From Mycobacterium numidiamassiliense (lineage in GTDB: Bacteria > Actinomycetota > Actinomycetes > Mycobacteriales > Mycobacteriaceae): a stretch of 64,000 bases of DNA. Under the pieces are notes generated by a model that had not been told where the DNA came from, searched no databases, and was given only the letters and a program-made list of their open reading frames with translations. The stretch spans positions 3,273,066-3,337,065 of the forward strand of contig NZ_FUEZ01000004.1 of assembly GCF_900157365.1 (NCBI RefSeq). The letters are read 5' to 3'. The position numbers were made by a program, and so were the translations under genes. Below, piece by piece: positions 24,783 to 33,389 of the stretch; positions within the stretch are counted from its first letter, which is position 1, and the number at the start of each line of letters is the position of its first letter.

Positions 24783-25319
24783 ATGAGCATCGAAAATCTC
24801 AAGGAAGCGCTGCCCGAGTACGCCAAGGATCTGAAGCTCAATCTGGGCTCGATTGCCCGCAGTACCGTGCTCAACGAGGAGCAGCTGTGGGGCGCCCTGC
24901 TGGCCAGTGCCGCGGCGACGCGAAACGCTCAGGTGCTCAGCGAGATTGGCACCGAGGCCGCCGATATCCTGTCGGCAGAGGCGTATCAGGCGGCGCTGGG
25001 GGCCGCGTCCATCATGGGGATGAACAATGTGTTCTACCGTGGCCGCGGCTTCCTGGACGGCAAGTACGACGACCTGCGCCCCGGCTTGCGGATGAACATC
25101 ATCGGCAATCCGGGTGTGGATAAGGCAAACTTCGAGTTGTGGTCATTCGCGGTGTCCTCGATCAACGGGTGTTCGCACTGCGTCGTGGCCCACGAGCACA
25201 CGCTGCGGGAGGCCGGTGTCGATCGCGAGGCGGTCCTGGAAGCGCTGAAGGTGGCATCGATCGTTGCCGGCGTCGCGCAGGCGATCACCACCGCCGAGAC
25301 TCTGGCCGCCGTCGGCTGA
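24783..25319 (+). CDS. ahpD: Alkyl hydroperoxidase AhpD
   Basis: A 178-aa protein that links AhpC to lipoamide-based reduction. The active site is complete: Glu118 in NFELW, Cys130 and Cys133 in NGCSHCVVAHEH, and His137. Start ATG 24783 has GGAGG upstream. It forms an operon with ahpC and ends 10 bp before a glycoside-hydrolase gene, which may be read through from the same promoter. Confidence 0.95.
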   Translation: MSIENLKEALPEYAKDLKLNLGSIARSTVLNEEQLWGALLASAAATRNAQVLSEIGTEAADILSAEAYQAALGAASIMGMNNVFYRGRGFLDGKYDDLRPGLRMNIIGNPGVDKANFELWSFAVSSINGCSHCVVAHEHTLREAGVDREAVLEALKVASIVAGVAQAITTAETLAAVG

Positions 25320-25329
25320 TCGTCGCGTC

Positions 25330-26640
25330 GTGACCGCATCCTGGGTCGAGCACGCAATTTGGTGGCAGATCTATCCGCTCGGCTTCGTCGGCGCCTTTCC
25401 GGCACCCCGATCGGCGCCGCCGAAGCCGGGCGAACACCGGCTGCGGCGCATCGTCAGCTGGTTCGACCACGCCATCGCACTGGGCGCCTCCGGGATCGCG
25501 CTGGGGCCGATCTTCGCCTCGGGCACGCACGGCTACGACACCGGCGATCATTACCGCATCGACCCGCGCCTCGGCGACGACGACGATTTCGACTACGTCG
25601 TCGCCGAGGCGCGTAGTCGCGGCCTGCGTATCCTGCTCGACGGGGTGTTCAATCACGTCGGCGTCCAGTTCGGCAAGTATCGGGAGGCGGCGACCGACGG
25701 CGAGGCCGCTCGCTGGTTTCGGGGACGTCCCGGTCGCTTCCACACTTTCGAAGGTCATTCCGGGCTGATCACCCTCAACCATGAGAACCCAGACGTCGCC
25801 GACCATGTCGTCGATGTGATGGCGCACTGGTTGCAGCGCGGCGCGGATGGCTGGCGGCTGGACGCGGCATACGCTGTGCCGCAACAATTCTGGGCGGCAA
25901 TACTACCCCGGGTGCGGGAGCGGTTCCCGGAGGCATGGTTCGTCGGCGAGCTCATCCACGGTGACTATGCGGCCGTGGTCGATGCCGCTGGTTTCGATTC
26001 GGCGACGCAATACGAACTGTGGAAGGCGATCTGGAGCAGTATCAACGATGGCAACTTCTTCGAACTGGACTGGGCGCTGCAGCGGCACAACGAGTTGCTG
26101 GCCACCTTCGCCCCGCTGACCTTCATCGGCAATCACGACGTCACCCGCATCGCCAGCCAGATCGAGCGCCCCGAGCATCTGGCCCACGCGCTGGTCGTCC
26201 TGCTGACCGTCGGGGGCGTGCCCAGCATCTACGCCGGCGACGAACTCGGGTTTCGCGGCATCAAGGAAGAACGCTTCGGCGGCGACGACGCGGTGCGTCC
26301 CGAGTTCGGTTCTCCCCCAGTGCTATTGGATGAATTCGGCACCGAGGTGTGGGGCTTGCACCAATACCTGATCGGCCTGCGCCGGCGCCACCCGTGGCTG
26401 CACGGCGCAGCGACGACGTCCTTGCGGCTGAACAACCGGCAATACGTGTACACGAGCCGACGTGGTGACGACGCACTGATGGTTGCGCTCAACATCGACG
26501 ACCAGCCGCTGAAGGTGGCGCTGTCCGAATGGGGCACCGCACGCGCTGCGGTGCTCGCCGGATCGTCGGCGCCGCCGCAGGACGTCGTCGACGAGCTGGC
26601 CGTTGAGCCGCACGGCTGGCGGATCCTGCAACCCGTCTAG
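25330..26640 (+). CDS. GH13 alpha-amylase-family enzyme
   Basis: A 436-aa GH13 enzyme. It starts IWWQIYPLGFVGAFP. The four regions are visible: LDGVFNHVG (I), DGWRLDAAYA with the nucleophile Asp (II), WFVGELIHG with the acid/base Glu (III) and FIGNHDVTR with the third Asp (IV). It lacks a signal peptide, so it acts on cytoplasmic alpha-glucans, perhaps trehalose/maltose-related or glycogen. GTG 25330 is chosen, 10 bp after ahpD. Its stop overlaps that of the convergent DUF1810 gene by 4 bp. Confidence 0.87.
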   Translation: MTASWVEHAIWWQIYPLGFVGAFPAPRSAPPKPGEHRLRRIVSWFDHAIALGASGIALGPIFASGTHGYDTGDHYRIDPRLGDDDDFDYVVAEARSRGLRILLDGVFNHVGVQFGKYREAATDGEAARWFRGRPGRFHTFEGHSGLITLNHENPDVADHVVDVMAHWLQRGADGWRLDAAYAVPQQFWAAILPRVRERFPEAWFVGELIHGDYAAVVDAAGFDSATQYELWKAIWSSINDGNFFELDWALQRHNELLATFAPLTFIGNHDVTRIASQIERPEHLAHALVVLLTVGGVPSIYAGDELGFRGIKEERFGGDDAVRPEFGSPPVLLDEFGTEVWGLHQYLIGLRRRHPWLHGAATTSLRLNNRQYVYTSRRGDDALMVALNIDDQPLKVALSEWGTARAAVLAGSSAPPQDVVDELAVEPHGWRILQPV

Positions 26641-27071
26641 GGCCGCAGCCGGGCGAGGGTCAGCGCATCCCGCTCGCCGCCGTAGTACTTGTCCAGCAGC
26701 GCGGTGAAATCCTGGTCGTCGTCGGCCGCGAGGGCGAACAGCGTCATCGACGAGCACAGCTTGAGATCGTCGGGCGAGCCGAAGATCTGCCCGACGGAAC
26801 GGCCCTGAACCCGGTTGACCAGGTCCGTGCACTCACGCAAGCGCGGCCCCAGCAGGTCGTGATCCAAATAGGCGCGGGCCTCGGCCAGCGAGGCGATGCC
26901 GTAGCGAATTGCCATCGCACTGCCGCCCAGGCCGCGCAACTGCGGGAACACAAACCACATCCAGTGGCTGCGCTTTCGTCCGTCGCGCAGTTCGCCGACG
27001 ACCTGGCCGTAGACCGGAGCCTGCGCCGTGACGAAACGGTTCAGATCGAAGGGGTCGTCGGCGGATTCCAT
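26637..27071 (-). CDS. DUF1810 protein (Rv1873-like)
   Basis: A 144-aa protein of the DUF1810 (calpastatin-like) family. The signature FDLNRFVTAQ, RKRSHWMWFVFPQLRGLG and IFGSPDDLKLCSSMTLFA is complete. The fold is all-alpha; no enzyme activity is known. ATG 27071 gives the family length. It is divergent from lldD2 with 18 bp between starts, so promoters must overlap. Confidence 0.9.
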   Translation of the reverse strand: MESADDPFDLNRFVTAQAPVYGQVVGELRDGRKRSHWMWFVFPQLRGLGGSAMAIRYGIASLAEARAYLDHDLLGPRLRECTDLVNRVQGRSVGQIFGSPDDLKLCSSMTLFALAADDDQDFTALLDKYYGGERDALTLARLRP

Positions 27072-27089
27072 GTGACTACGGTGGCACAT

Positions 27090-28328
27090 ATGGCAGTCAA
27101 ACGACGAGTGCCCAAGGTGCGCGACCTGGCGCCGCTGATCGGGTTCAAGCGCCCGCAATTCGACGCGACCAAACGCCGCCTCGAGGCCGCGTTCACGATC
27201 GAGGATCTGCGACGCATCGCTAAACGCCGCACCCCCAAGGCCGCGTTCGACTACGCCGACGGCGCGGCCGAGGATGAGCTGTCCATCCAGCGTGCGCGAC
27301 AAGCCTTCCGGGACATCGAGTTTCATCCAACGATCCTGCGCGACGTCACCAATGTGACGGCCGGGTGGAATGTGCTCGGCCAACCGGTGGTCTCGCCGTT
27401 CGCGATCGCGCCGACGGGATTCACCCGGTTGATGCACACCGAGGGCGAGATAGCGGGCGCGGGCGCGGCGGCCAGGGCGGGGATCCCCTTCTCGCTTTCG
27501 ACGCTGGGCACCTGCGCGATCGAAGACCTGGTGACAGCAGTTCCCCAGGGCCGCAAGTGGTTTCAGCTTTACATGTGGAAGGATCGCGACCGCTCTATGG
27601 CGCTGGTGCGGCGTGCGGCCGACGCGGGATTCGACACCCTGCTGGCCACCGTCGACGTTCCGGTCTCCGGTGCCCGGCTGCGGGATAACCGCAACGGGAT
27701 GACGATTCCGCCGACGCTGACGCTGCGCACCGTGCTCGACGCCGTGCCGCACCCGAAATGGTGGTTCGATCTGCTGACCACCGAACCGCTGGCATTCGCG
27801 TCACTGGATCGCTGGCCGGGCACCGTCGCGGAGTACCTGAGCACGATGTTCGACCCCAGCCTCACCTTCGACGACCTGGAGTGGATCAAGGCGCAATGGC
27901 CGGGCAAGCTCGTGGTCAAGGGCATCCAGACGCTCGACGATGCCCGCGCCGTCGTGGAACGCGGCGTCGACGGCCTCGTCTTGTCCAATCACGGCGGCCG
28001 CCAACTGGACCGGGCACCGATCCCCTTCCACCTCTTGCCCGTGGTGGCGCGTGAGCTCGGCGCGGACACCGAGATCCTGATGGATACCGGCATCATGTCC
28101 GGGGCCGACATCGTCGCCGCCATCGCACTCGGGGCCAGGTGCACGCTGGTCGGACGGGCCTACCTCTACGGGCTGATGGCCGGCGGTCAGGCCGGCGTGC
28201 AGCGTGCGATCGACATCCTGCACAGCGGCGTGATTCGGACCATGCAGCTGCTGGGTGTGACGTGCCTCGAGGAGCTTTCCCCGAAGCACATCACTCAACT
28301 GCGGCGGCTCGGTCCCGTTATTGGATAG
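27090..28328 (+). CDS. lldD2: L-lactate dehydrogenase (FMN, quinone-linked) LldD2
   Basis: A 412-aa FMN-dependent alpha-hydroxy-acid dehydrogenase that oxidises L-lactate to pyruvate at the membrane. Features include FDYADGAAEDE (start of the barrel), GIPFSLSTLGTCAIEDL, KWFQLYMWKDRD, VKGIQTLDDAR, and the catalytic/FMN region LSNHGGRQLDRAP followed by LMDTGIMSGADIVAAIALGA. Length matches Rv1872c. Lactate use through LldD2 is known in M. tuberculosis. The last 11 bp overlap a minus-strand secreted-protein gene. Confidence 0.92.
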   Translation: MAVKRRVPKVRDLAPLIGFKRPQFDATKRRLEAAFTIEDLRRIAKRRTPKAAFDYADGAAEDELSIQRARQAFRDIEFHPTILRDVTNVTAGWNVLGQPVVSPFAIAPTGFTRLMHTEGEIAGAGAAARAGIPFSLSTLGTCAIEDLVTAVPQGRKWFQLYMWKDRDRSMALVRRAADAGFDTLLATVDVPVSGARLRDNRNGMTIPPTLTLRTVLDAVPHPKWWFDLLTTEPLAFASLDRWPGTVAEYLSTMFDPSLTFDDLEWIKAQWPGKLVVKGIQTLDDARAVVERGVDGLVLSNHGGRQLDRAPIPFHLLPVVARELGADTEILMDTGIMSGADIVAAIALGARCTLVGRAYLYGLMAGGQAGVQRAIDILHSGVIRTMQLLGVTCLEELSPKHITQLRRLGPVIG

Positions 28329-28533
28329 GGGTCGCCAAGGCCGCCCGCAGACCCCGATCAATGTCTCCGAAATTCGGGCCGCCCACCGGGGCATGCTGCT
28401 GGCAGTTGCAGGTGAGGCCCGCAAACGGGTTCGGGCTGGGGGTCACCTTGCTCGGGTCGGCGCCGGCCGGCGCGGCCCCCACAAGAGACAAGCTGACAAA
28501 GATTGCAGTGCTGGCAACCGCTTTCGTGATCAT
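28318..28533 (-). CDS. Small secreted protein
   Basis: A 71-aa protein with a clear Sec signal peptide (MITKAVASTAIFVSLSLVGAAPAGA, cut near residue 25). It has a short mature part with NPFAGLTCNCQQHAPVGGPNFGDIDRGL and two close cysteines. It resembles small exported mycobacterial proteins with an NPF..L.C.C motif; function unknown. A GAGGCTC sequence precedes ATG 28533. It overlaps the lldD2 3' end by 11 bp on the opposite strand and is divergent from the CGNR gene. Confidence 0.72.
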   Translation of the reverse strand: MITKAVASTAIFVSLSLVGAAPAGADPSKVTPSPNPFAGLTCNCQQHAPVGGPNFGDIDRGLRAALATPIQ

Positions 28534-28631
28534 TTCGAGGCTCCTTCCACCTACTACCGAGATAAGACGGTTCTTTACTCGGGTTAGACGGTTCCGACGC
28601 TCTCCTGGATCTCGCGAATCCGGCCGACCTG

Positions 28632-28692
28632 TGTAACCGACTTAGCTAGTTACATCTTGCAGGACATGATGAAACCTGTCAAGGTGGTTACA
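28632..28692. promoter_or_regulatory. TGTAAC/GTTACA operator before CGNR regulator
   Basis: TGTAAC (28632-28637) and GTTACA (28649-28654) form an inverted repeat with an 11-bp gap, and a third GTTACA (28687-28692) ends on the CGNR start codon. The arrangement between two divergent genes next to a regulator gene suggests autoregulation; binding by the CGNR protein is inference. Confidence 0.5.
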
Positions 28693-29243
28693 TGACCTTC
28701 ATGTACGTGAGCGGACGGCCGTGCCTGGACTTCTCGGGCACGCTGAGATTTCGCGGCAGCGCAGAGGCCGACGAACTGCTGACCGCCCCACGGCTGTTGT
28801 CCGACTGGGCAATTCAGGCCGGGCTGGTCGATGCGGCAATCGACGTGACCGCGGACGATCTCGAGATGGCGACCGCATTGCGCGAAGCCGTCTATCGGAC
28901 CGTGATCGCCCGGCTCGAGCAGCGCCGCCCGCAGGTCGCCGACGTCGAACTGGTCAATGAGTGGGCGGCCCGGCCGCGGCTCACCCCAAGACTGCTGCGT
29001 ACCGGGACGCTTCGCCGCGAAGGCAGCACGGCACAACTGCTCGCCACCCTGGCCGCGGACCTGCTCGACCTGCTGGCGGGCCCGGGCATCGACAACGTCA
29101 AGCGCTGCGCCCGCGCGGGCTGCACCCGTCTTTACGTCGATTCCTCACGAGGGCACAACCGGCACTGGTGCGGGATGGCTACCTGCGGCAACAAGGCCAA
29201 AGTCCAGGCGTTCCGGGCGCGCCAGCGCGCGGCTACCCGCTGA
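28692..29243 (+). CDS. CGNR zinc-finger transcriptional regulator
   Basis: A 183-aa protein with an N-terminal ABATE-like stress-response domain (residues 10-125) and a C-terminal CGNR zinc finger. The finger is CARAGCTRLYVDSSRGHNRHWCGMATCGNKAKVQAFRARQ, split here as CARAGC (138-143) and WCGMATCGNK. Such proteins bind DNA. It lies 81 bp upstream of lon on the same strand, so it may control lon or the small secreted gene (inference). ATG 28692 overlaps its candidate operator. Confidence 0.85.
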   Translation: MTFMYVSGRPCLDFSGTLRFRGSAEADELLTAPRLLSDWAIQAGLVDAAIDVTADDLEMATALREAVYRTVIARLEQRRPQVADVELVNEWAARPRLTPRLLRTGTLRREGSTAQLLATLAADLLDLLAGPGIDNVKRCARAGCTRLYVDSSRGHNRHWCGMATCGNKAKVQAFRARQRAATR

Positions 29244-29324
29244 CGCGAACGCTGGCCGTCCCGTCGGGAACAAACTGGAACGGTTCAAGGTTGAGCGCAT
29301 CAGACTAAACCTTTGGAGAAGAAA

Positions 29325-31646
29325 ATGTCTGAAGCCAAATCGGTGCCGGTGTTGTTCGTCACCGACACGATCGTGTTGCCCGGAATGGTTGTGCCGATCG
29401 CGCTGGACGATGCCGCCCAGGCCGCCATCGATGCCGCGCAAGCCAGCGATACCGGGGAGCTACTCATCGCCCCGCGACTCGAGGACCGCTATCCGTCTCA
29501 CGGCGTGATCGCGAAGATCCTGCAGGTCGGACGGATCGCCGGCGGCGGCACCGCCGCTGTGGTGCGCGGCGAACGCCGGGCGCAGATCGGGGCGGGAGCC
29601 TCCGGGCCGGGCGCAGCGCTCTGGGTCGAGGTGACCGAGGTCCCCGAGACGGAGTCGACCGAGGAAATCAAGTCGCTGACGGCCGAGTACAAGAAGCTGC
29701 TGCTGGCCATGCTGCAACGGCGCGAGGCCTGGCAGATCATCGACTACGTCAACAGCCTGACCGATCCGTCGGCGCTGGCCGACACCTCCGGGTACGCGTC
29801 GTATCTGACCAGCGTGGAGAAGCGCCAGCTGCTGGAGACCACCGATGTCGCCGAGCGGCTGCGCGTGCTGATCGACTGGACCAGTGAGCATCTGGCCGAG
29901 GTCGAGGTCAACGACAAGATCGCCGAGGACGTGCGCGAGGGCATGGAGAAGACGCAGAAGGAATTCCTGCTGCGCCAACAGCTTGCGGCCATCCGCAAGG
30001 AACTGGGCGAGGGCGAACCCGACGGATCCGACGACTACCGGGCCCGCGTGGAGGCCGCCGAGCTGCCCGAGCAGGTGCGCGAAGCCGCGCTGCGCGAAGT
30101 CGGCAAGCTGGAACGGGCCAGCGACCAGAGCCCGGAAAGCGGCTGGATCCGCACCTGGCTCGACACCGTGCTGGACCTGCCGTGGAATGTCCGCACCGAG
30201 GACTCGACCGACCTGCGAGCGGCGCGGGAAATCCTGGACGCCGACCACCACGGGCTGGAGGACGTCAAGGACCGCATCGTGGAATACCTGGCGGTGCGTA
30301 CCCGGCGGGCTCAGCGTGGGCTGCAGGTCGTCGGCGGCCGTGGCTCCGGCGCGGTGATGGTGCTGGCCGGTCCCCCCGGCGTCGGCAAGACGTCGCTGGG
30401 CGAGAGCGTCGCCAGGGCGCTGGGCCGCAAGTTCGTCCGCGTCGCCCTGGGCGGCGTGCGCGACGAGGCCGAGATCCGTGGTCACCGGCGCACCTACGTG
30501 GGCGCGCTGCCGGGCCGGATCGTGCGGGCGATCGGTGAGGCGGGATCGATGAATCCCGTTGTGCTGCTGGACGAAATCGACAAGGTCGGTTCCGACTATC
30601 GCGGCGACCCGAGCGCCGCACTGCTCGAGGTGCTGGATCCGGCGCAGAACCACACGTTCCGCGACCACTACCTGGACCTGGACCTGGACCTGTCCGACGT
30701 CGTGTTCTTGGCCACCGCCAACGTGATCGAGAACATCCCGTCCGCCCTGCTGGACCGCATGGAGCTGGTGCAGATCGACGGCTACACCGAAGACGACAAG
30801 GTCGCCATCGCCCGCGACTACCTGCTGCCCCGGCAGCGGGAGCGGGCGGCGCTGAACGACGACGAGGTCACCGTCACCGACGCCGCACTGCGCAAGATCG
30901 CCGCCGATTACACCCGCGAGCCGGGCGTGCGGCAGTTCGAACGGCTGCTGGCCAAGGCGCTGCGCAAGGTGACGACGAAGCTGTCCGAGTCGTCGGATGC
31001 GTTGGTTATCGACGAGCCCGATCTGGTTGGCTACCTTGGTCGTCCGCGCTTCACGCCGGAGTCCGAGGAGCGCACCGCGGTGCCCGGGGTGGCCACCGGA
31101 CTGGCTGTCACCGGCCTGGGCGGCGATGTGCTCTACATCGAAGCCGGGGCCACCGACGGTAAGCCGGGTCTGCAGTTGACCGGTCAGCTGGGTGACGTGA
31201 TGAAGGAATCGGCGCAGATCGCGCTCTCCTACGTGCGCTCGCATGCTCACCTGTTGGGCGTCGACCCCAAGGCCTTGGACCGGCGCATCCACGTGCACGT
31301 GCCGGCGGGCGCGGTGCCCAAGGACGGGCCGTCGGCCGGTGTCACGATGGTCACCGCGCTGGTGTCGATGGCGACCGGGCGTCAGGTCCGCTCCGATGTC
31401 GGCATGACCGGTGAGGTGACGCTGAACGGCCGGGTGCTGCCGATCGGCGGCGTCAAGCAGAAGTTGCTGGCCGCCCAGCGGGCCGGGCTGTCGACCGTCT
31501 TCATTCCGGTGCGCAACGAGCCGGATCTGGACGACGTGCCCGCCGAGGTGCTCGAGGCGCTGACCGTCAAACCGATGACCGACGTCGCCGACATCATCGC
31601 CCAGGCGCTGGAACCCCTGGCGCAGACGGCAACCGTCGCCGCTTGA
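29325..31646 (+). CDS. lon: ATP-dependent Lon protease
   Basis: A 773-aa LonA protease that degrades misfolded and regulatory proteins. Domains: N-terminal substrate domain (1-200), coiled helical linker (200-330), AAA+ with Walker A GPPGVGKTS and Walker B VVLLDEID, and the protease domain with Ser670 in KDGPSAGVT and Lys711 in IGGVKQK. ATG 29325 follows GGAGAA; a TTG at 29313 is less likely. The M. tuberculosis complex lacks lon, while several other mycobacteria have it. An inverted repeat follows the stop. Confidence 0.96.
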   Translation: MSEAKSVPVLFVTDTIVLPGMVVPIALDDAAQAAIDAAQASDTGELLIAPRLEDRYPSHGVIAKILQVGRIAGGGTAAVVRGERRAQIGAGASGPGAALWVEVTEVPETESTEEIKSLTAEYKKLLLAMLQRREAWQIIDYVNSLTDPSALADTSGYASYLTSVEKRQLLETTDVAERLRVLIDWTSEHLAEVEVNDKIAEDVREGMEKTQKEFLLRQQLAAIRKELGEGEPDGSDDYRARVEAAELPEQVREAALREVGKLERASDQSPESGWIRTWLDTVLDLPWNVRTEDSTDLRAAREILDADHHGLEDVKDRIVEYLAVRTRRAQRGLQVVGGRGSGAVMVLAGPPGVGKTSLGESVARALGRKFVRVALGGVRDEAEIRGHRRTYVGALPGRIVRAIGEAGSMNPVVLLDEIDKVGSDYRGDPSAALLEVLDPAQNHTFRDHYLDLDLDLSDVVFLATANVIENIPSALLDRMELVQIDGYTEDDKVAIARDYLLPRQRERAALNDDEVTVTDAALRKIAADYTREPGVRQFERLLAKALRKVTTKLSESSDALVIDEPDLVGYLGRPRFTPESEERTAVPGVATGLAVTGLGGDVLYIEAGATDGKPGLQLTGQLGDVMKESAQIALSYVRSHAHLLGVDPKALDRRIHVHVPAGAVPKDGPSAGVTMVTALVSMATGRQVRSDVGMTGEVTLNGRVLPIGGVKQKLLAAQRAGLSTVFIPVRNEPDLDDVPAEVLEALTVKPMTDVADIIAQALEPLAQTATVAA

Positions 31647-31653
31647 CCAAGCG

Positions 31654-31688
31654 CAGGGGCCACGCTCGTGACACGGGTGTGGCCCCTG
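31654..31688 (+). terminator. 10-bp stem hairpin after lon
   Basis: CAGGGGCCAC (31654-31663) pairs perfectly with GTGGCCCCTG (31679-31688) around a 15-nt loop, 7 bp after the lon stop, with no T-tract. It covers an alternative GTG (31668) of the next gene, which favours the downstream start at 31704. Confidence 0.5.
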
Positions 31689-31703
31689 GCGTTGAATGAA
31701 GGC

Positions 31704-32081
31704 GTGAGTCTCAAACGGGCAGTAGTGCACCGCATGCAGCGGCTGGTGGTCAACCCGGTCGGCCGACAGCTGCCGGTGACCATGCTGGAGACCACTGGGC
31801 GCCGCAGCGGTCAGCCGCGACACACGCCGGTGGGCGGACGCGTGGTGGGCAACCAGTTCTGGATGGTGTCCGAACACGGCGATCACTCGGACTACGTCCG
31901 CAATATCAAGGCCAACCCGACTGTTCGCGTGCGCCTCGGCGGTCAGTGGCGCAACGGCACCGCGCACCTGCTGCCGGACGACGACCCGCTGCAGCGCTTG
32001 GGCAACCTGCCCCGGGTCAACAGCACAGTGGTGCGGATCATGGGCAGCGAGTTGCTGACCATCCGGGTGGACCTGGATTGA
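31704..32081 (+). CDS. Deazaflavin (F420)-dependent nitroreductase family protein
   Basis: A 125-aa Ddn-like split-barrel protein. The family core is visible: LETTGRRSGQPRHTPVGGRVVGNQFWMVSEHG, then YVRNIKANPTVRVRLGGQWRNGTAHLLPDDDP. Members use reduced F420 and act on quinones or nitro compounds; the natural substrate here is unknown. GTG 31704 is chosen because the upstream GTG at 31668 lies inside the post-lon hairpin. It has no signal peptide. Confidence 0.83.
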   Translation: MSLKRAVVHRMQRLVVNPVGRQLPVTMLETTGRRSGQPRHTPVGGRVVGNQFWMVSEHGDHSDYVRNIKANPTVRVRLGGQWRNGTAHLLPDDDPLQRLGNLPRVNSTVVRIMGSELLTIRVDLD

Positions 32082-32119
32082 CACCCCGGGCTGTCGGTGC
32101 CGACGATTAGCGTCAGCAC

Positions 32120-32452
32120 ATGGCTTACGACGAATACCTGGCCAACCGGATCCGCGAGGTGCTCGCACAACAGCCGGGGGTGGACGAGAAGCCGATGTTC
32201 GGCGGGCTCGCCTTTCTCCTTGGCGGACACATGGCCGTCGCGGTCAGCTCCAAGGGCGGGCTGATGGTGCGGGTGGTGCCCGACGACACCGAGTCGCTGC
32301 TGCAACGAGCGCATGTCAGCCCGATGGTGATGGCCGGCCGCGAGACCCGGGGCTGGCTGCGCGTCGACGCAGCGGGCCTGAAAACCACACGCCAGCTTAC
32401 GAGTTGGATCTCCCGCGGCGTCGACTACGCGCGCAGCCTTCCACCGAAGTGA
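32120..32452 (+). CDS. TfoX N-terminal domain protein
   Basis: A 110-aa protein made only of the TfoX N-terminal domain: YLANRIREVLAQQPGVDEKPMFGGLAFLLGGHMAVAV, then MVMAGRETRGWLRVDAAGL. In Haemophilus, TfoX promotes competence, but stand-alone N-domains are common in actinobacteria and have no proven role. It starts 38 bp after the nitroreductase-like gene and ends 42 bp before the Rv1870c-like gene, all co-directional. Confidence 0.82.
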   Translation: MAYDEYLANRIREVLAQQPGVDEKPMFGGLAFLLGGHMAVAVSSKGGLMVRVVPDDTESLLQRAHVSPMVMAGRETRGWLRVDAAGLKTTRQLTSWISRGVDYARSLPPK

Positions 32453-32494
32453 CCCACACGTTTGCCGCCGAGCCGCACGGGTACGTGCCGAGCT

Positions 32495-33139
32495 ATGAGC
32501 AAGTCGGACGAGTCCAAGAAGTTGGTGCGACGCGTGCTCAAGGTCGCCGGCACGACATACGCCGATGAGGCGGGGATTCGACTCAACGACAAACCGATGC
32601 CGTTGTTTCAACTGCTGGTGCTCTGCATGCTGGCCAGCAAACCCATCGATGCCACGACCGCCATGCGTGCCGCGCGCGAGTTGTTCCACGCGGGCCTGAG
32701 GACGCCTACCGATGTGCTGACGGCCGACCGGCAGACGATGATCAGCGCCTTCGGCCGCGCCCACTACGTCCGCTACGACGAGAGCTCGGCCACTCGCCTC
32801 ACCAACATGGCGCAGCGGGTGCGTGAGGAGTTTTCCGGCGACTTGCGAGAGATCGCCGAGCGCAGCCATCGCGACGTCGCCCAGGCGAAACGAATGCTGA
32901 AGGATTTCAAAGGCATTGGCGATACCGGTGCCGACATTTACCTGCGCGAGGTCCAGGACAGCTGGACCTGGGTGCGGCCCTACTTCGACGATCGGGCCAC
33001 GGCCACCGCCAAGAAGCTCGGCCTGCCGTCGGACCCCGCCGCACTGGGCAAGCTGTCGTCACGCCGCAACGCGCGCCTGGCGGCCGCGCTGGTTCGGATC
33101 TCGCTGGACGACGACATCCGCCGGCAAGTCACCGGTTGA
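32495..33139 (+). CDS. Endonuclease III-like helix-hairpin-helix protein (Rv1870c-like)
   Basis: A 214-aa protein. The central part (PLFQLLVLCMLASKPIDATTAMRAARELF) and the hairpin FKGIGDTGADIYLREVQ resemble the HhH-GPD fold of endonuclease III DNA glycosylases. The Fe-S cluster cysteines and the usual catalytic Lys environment are not evident, so glycosylase activity is doubtful. ATG 32495 is the likely start. It matches H37Rv Rv1870c by position and sequence. Confidence 0.75.
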   Translation: MSKSDESKKLVRRVLKVAGTTYADEAGIRLNDKPMPLFQLLVLCMLASKPIDATTAMRAARELFHAGLRTPTDVLTADRQTMISAFGRAHYVRYDESSATRLTNMAQRVREEFSGDLREIAERSHRDVAQAKRMLKDFKGIGDTGADIYLREVQDSWTWVRPYFDDRATATAKKLGLPSDPAALGKLSSRRNARLAAALVRISLDDDIRRQVTG

Positions 33140-33185
33140 CCGAGCGCCTAGGCTGGGATCGTCAACGAATAACGGAGCAGCAATC

Positions 33186-33383
33186 ATGGCCAGCTCGACG
33201 ACGTTCGTCATCACCGGCGGCGGACTTGCTGGGGTAAAAGCGGTAGAAGCGCTGCGCGACAACGATTTTGATGGTCGCATCATTCTGTTCGCCGACGAGC
33301 CCTATCTGCCCTCCGAGCGTCCGCCGCTGTCCAAGGAGTACCTGGCCGATCCGCAGTCTTCGCTGAGCGGCTTGTCGAGCTGA
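33186..33383 (+). pseudogene. Truncated FAD-dependent ferredoxin/rubredoxin-type reductase (Rv1869c remnant)
   Basis: Only 65 codons remain: FVITGGGLAGVKAVEALRDNDFDG and LPSERPPLSKEYLADPQSSL, the ADP-binding start and following signature of roughly 400-aa ferredoxin reductases. The frame stops at 33383, 6 bp before the convergent Rv1868-like stop, so nearly all of the FAD and NAD domains are missing. An upstream GGAG at 33172 and ATG 33186 suggest the fragment could still be translated. Deletion, rather than frameshift, is the likely cause because no downstream remnant is seen. Confidence 0.8.
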
Positions 33384-33389
33384 CGCCCG

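Noticed and set aside
26637..27752. Long 371-aa version of the DUF1810 gene
   Set aside because: The extra 227 N-terminal residues are antisense to lldD2 and low-complexity; ATG 27071 gives the normal family length.
29460..32168. A 902-aa minus-strand open frame opposite lon
   Set aside because: It is a mirror of the high-GC lon coding frame; composition is His/Arg/Gly/Gln-rich with no domain, while lon has all family motifs.
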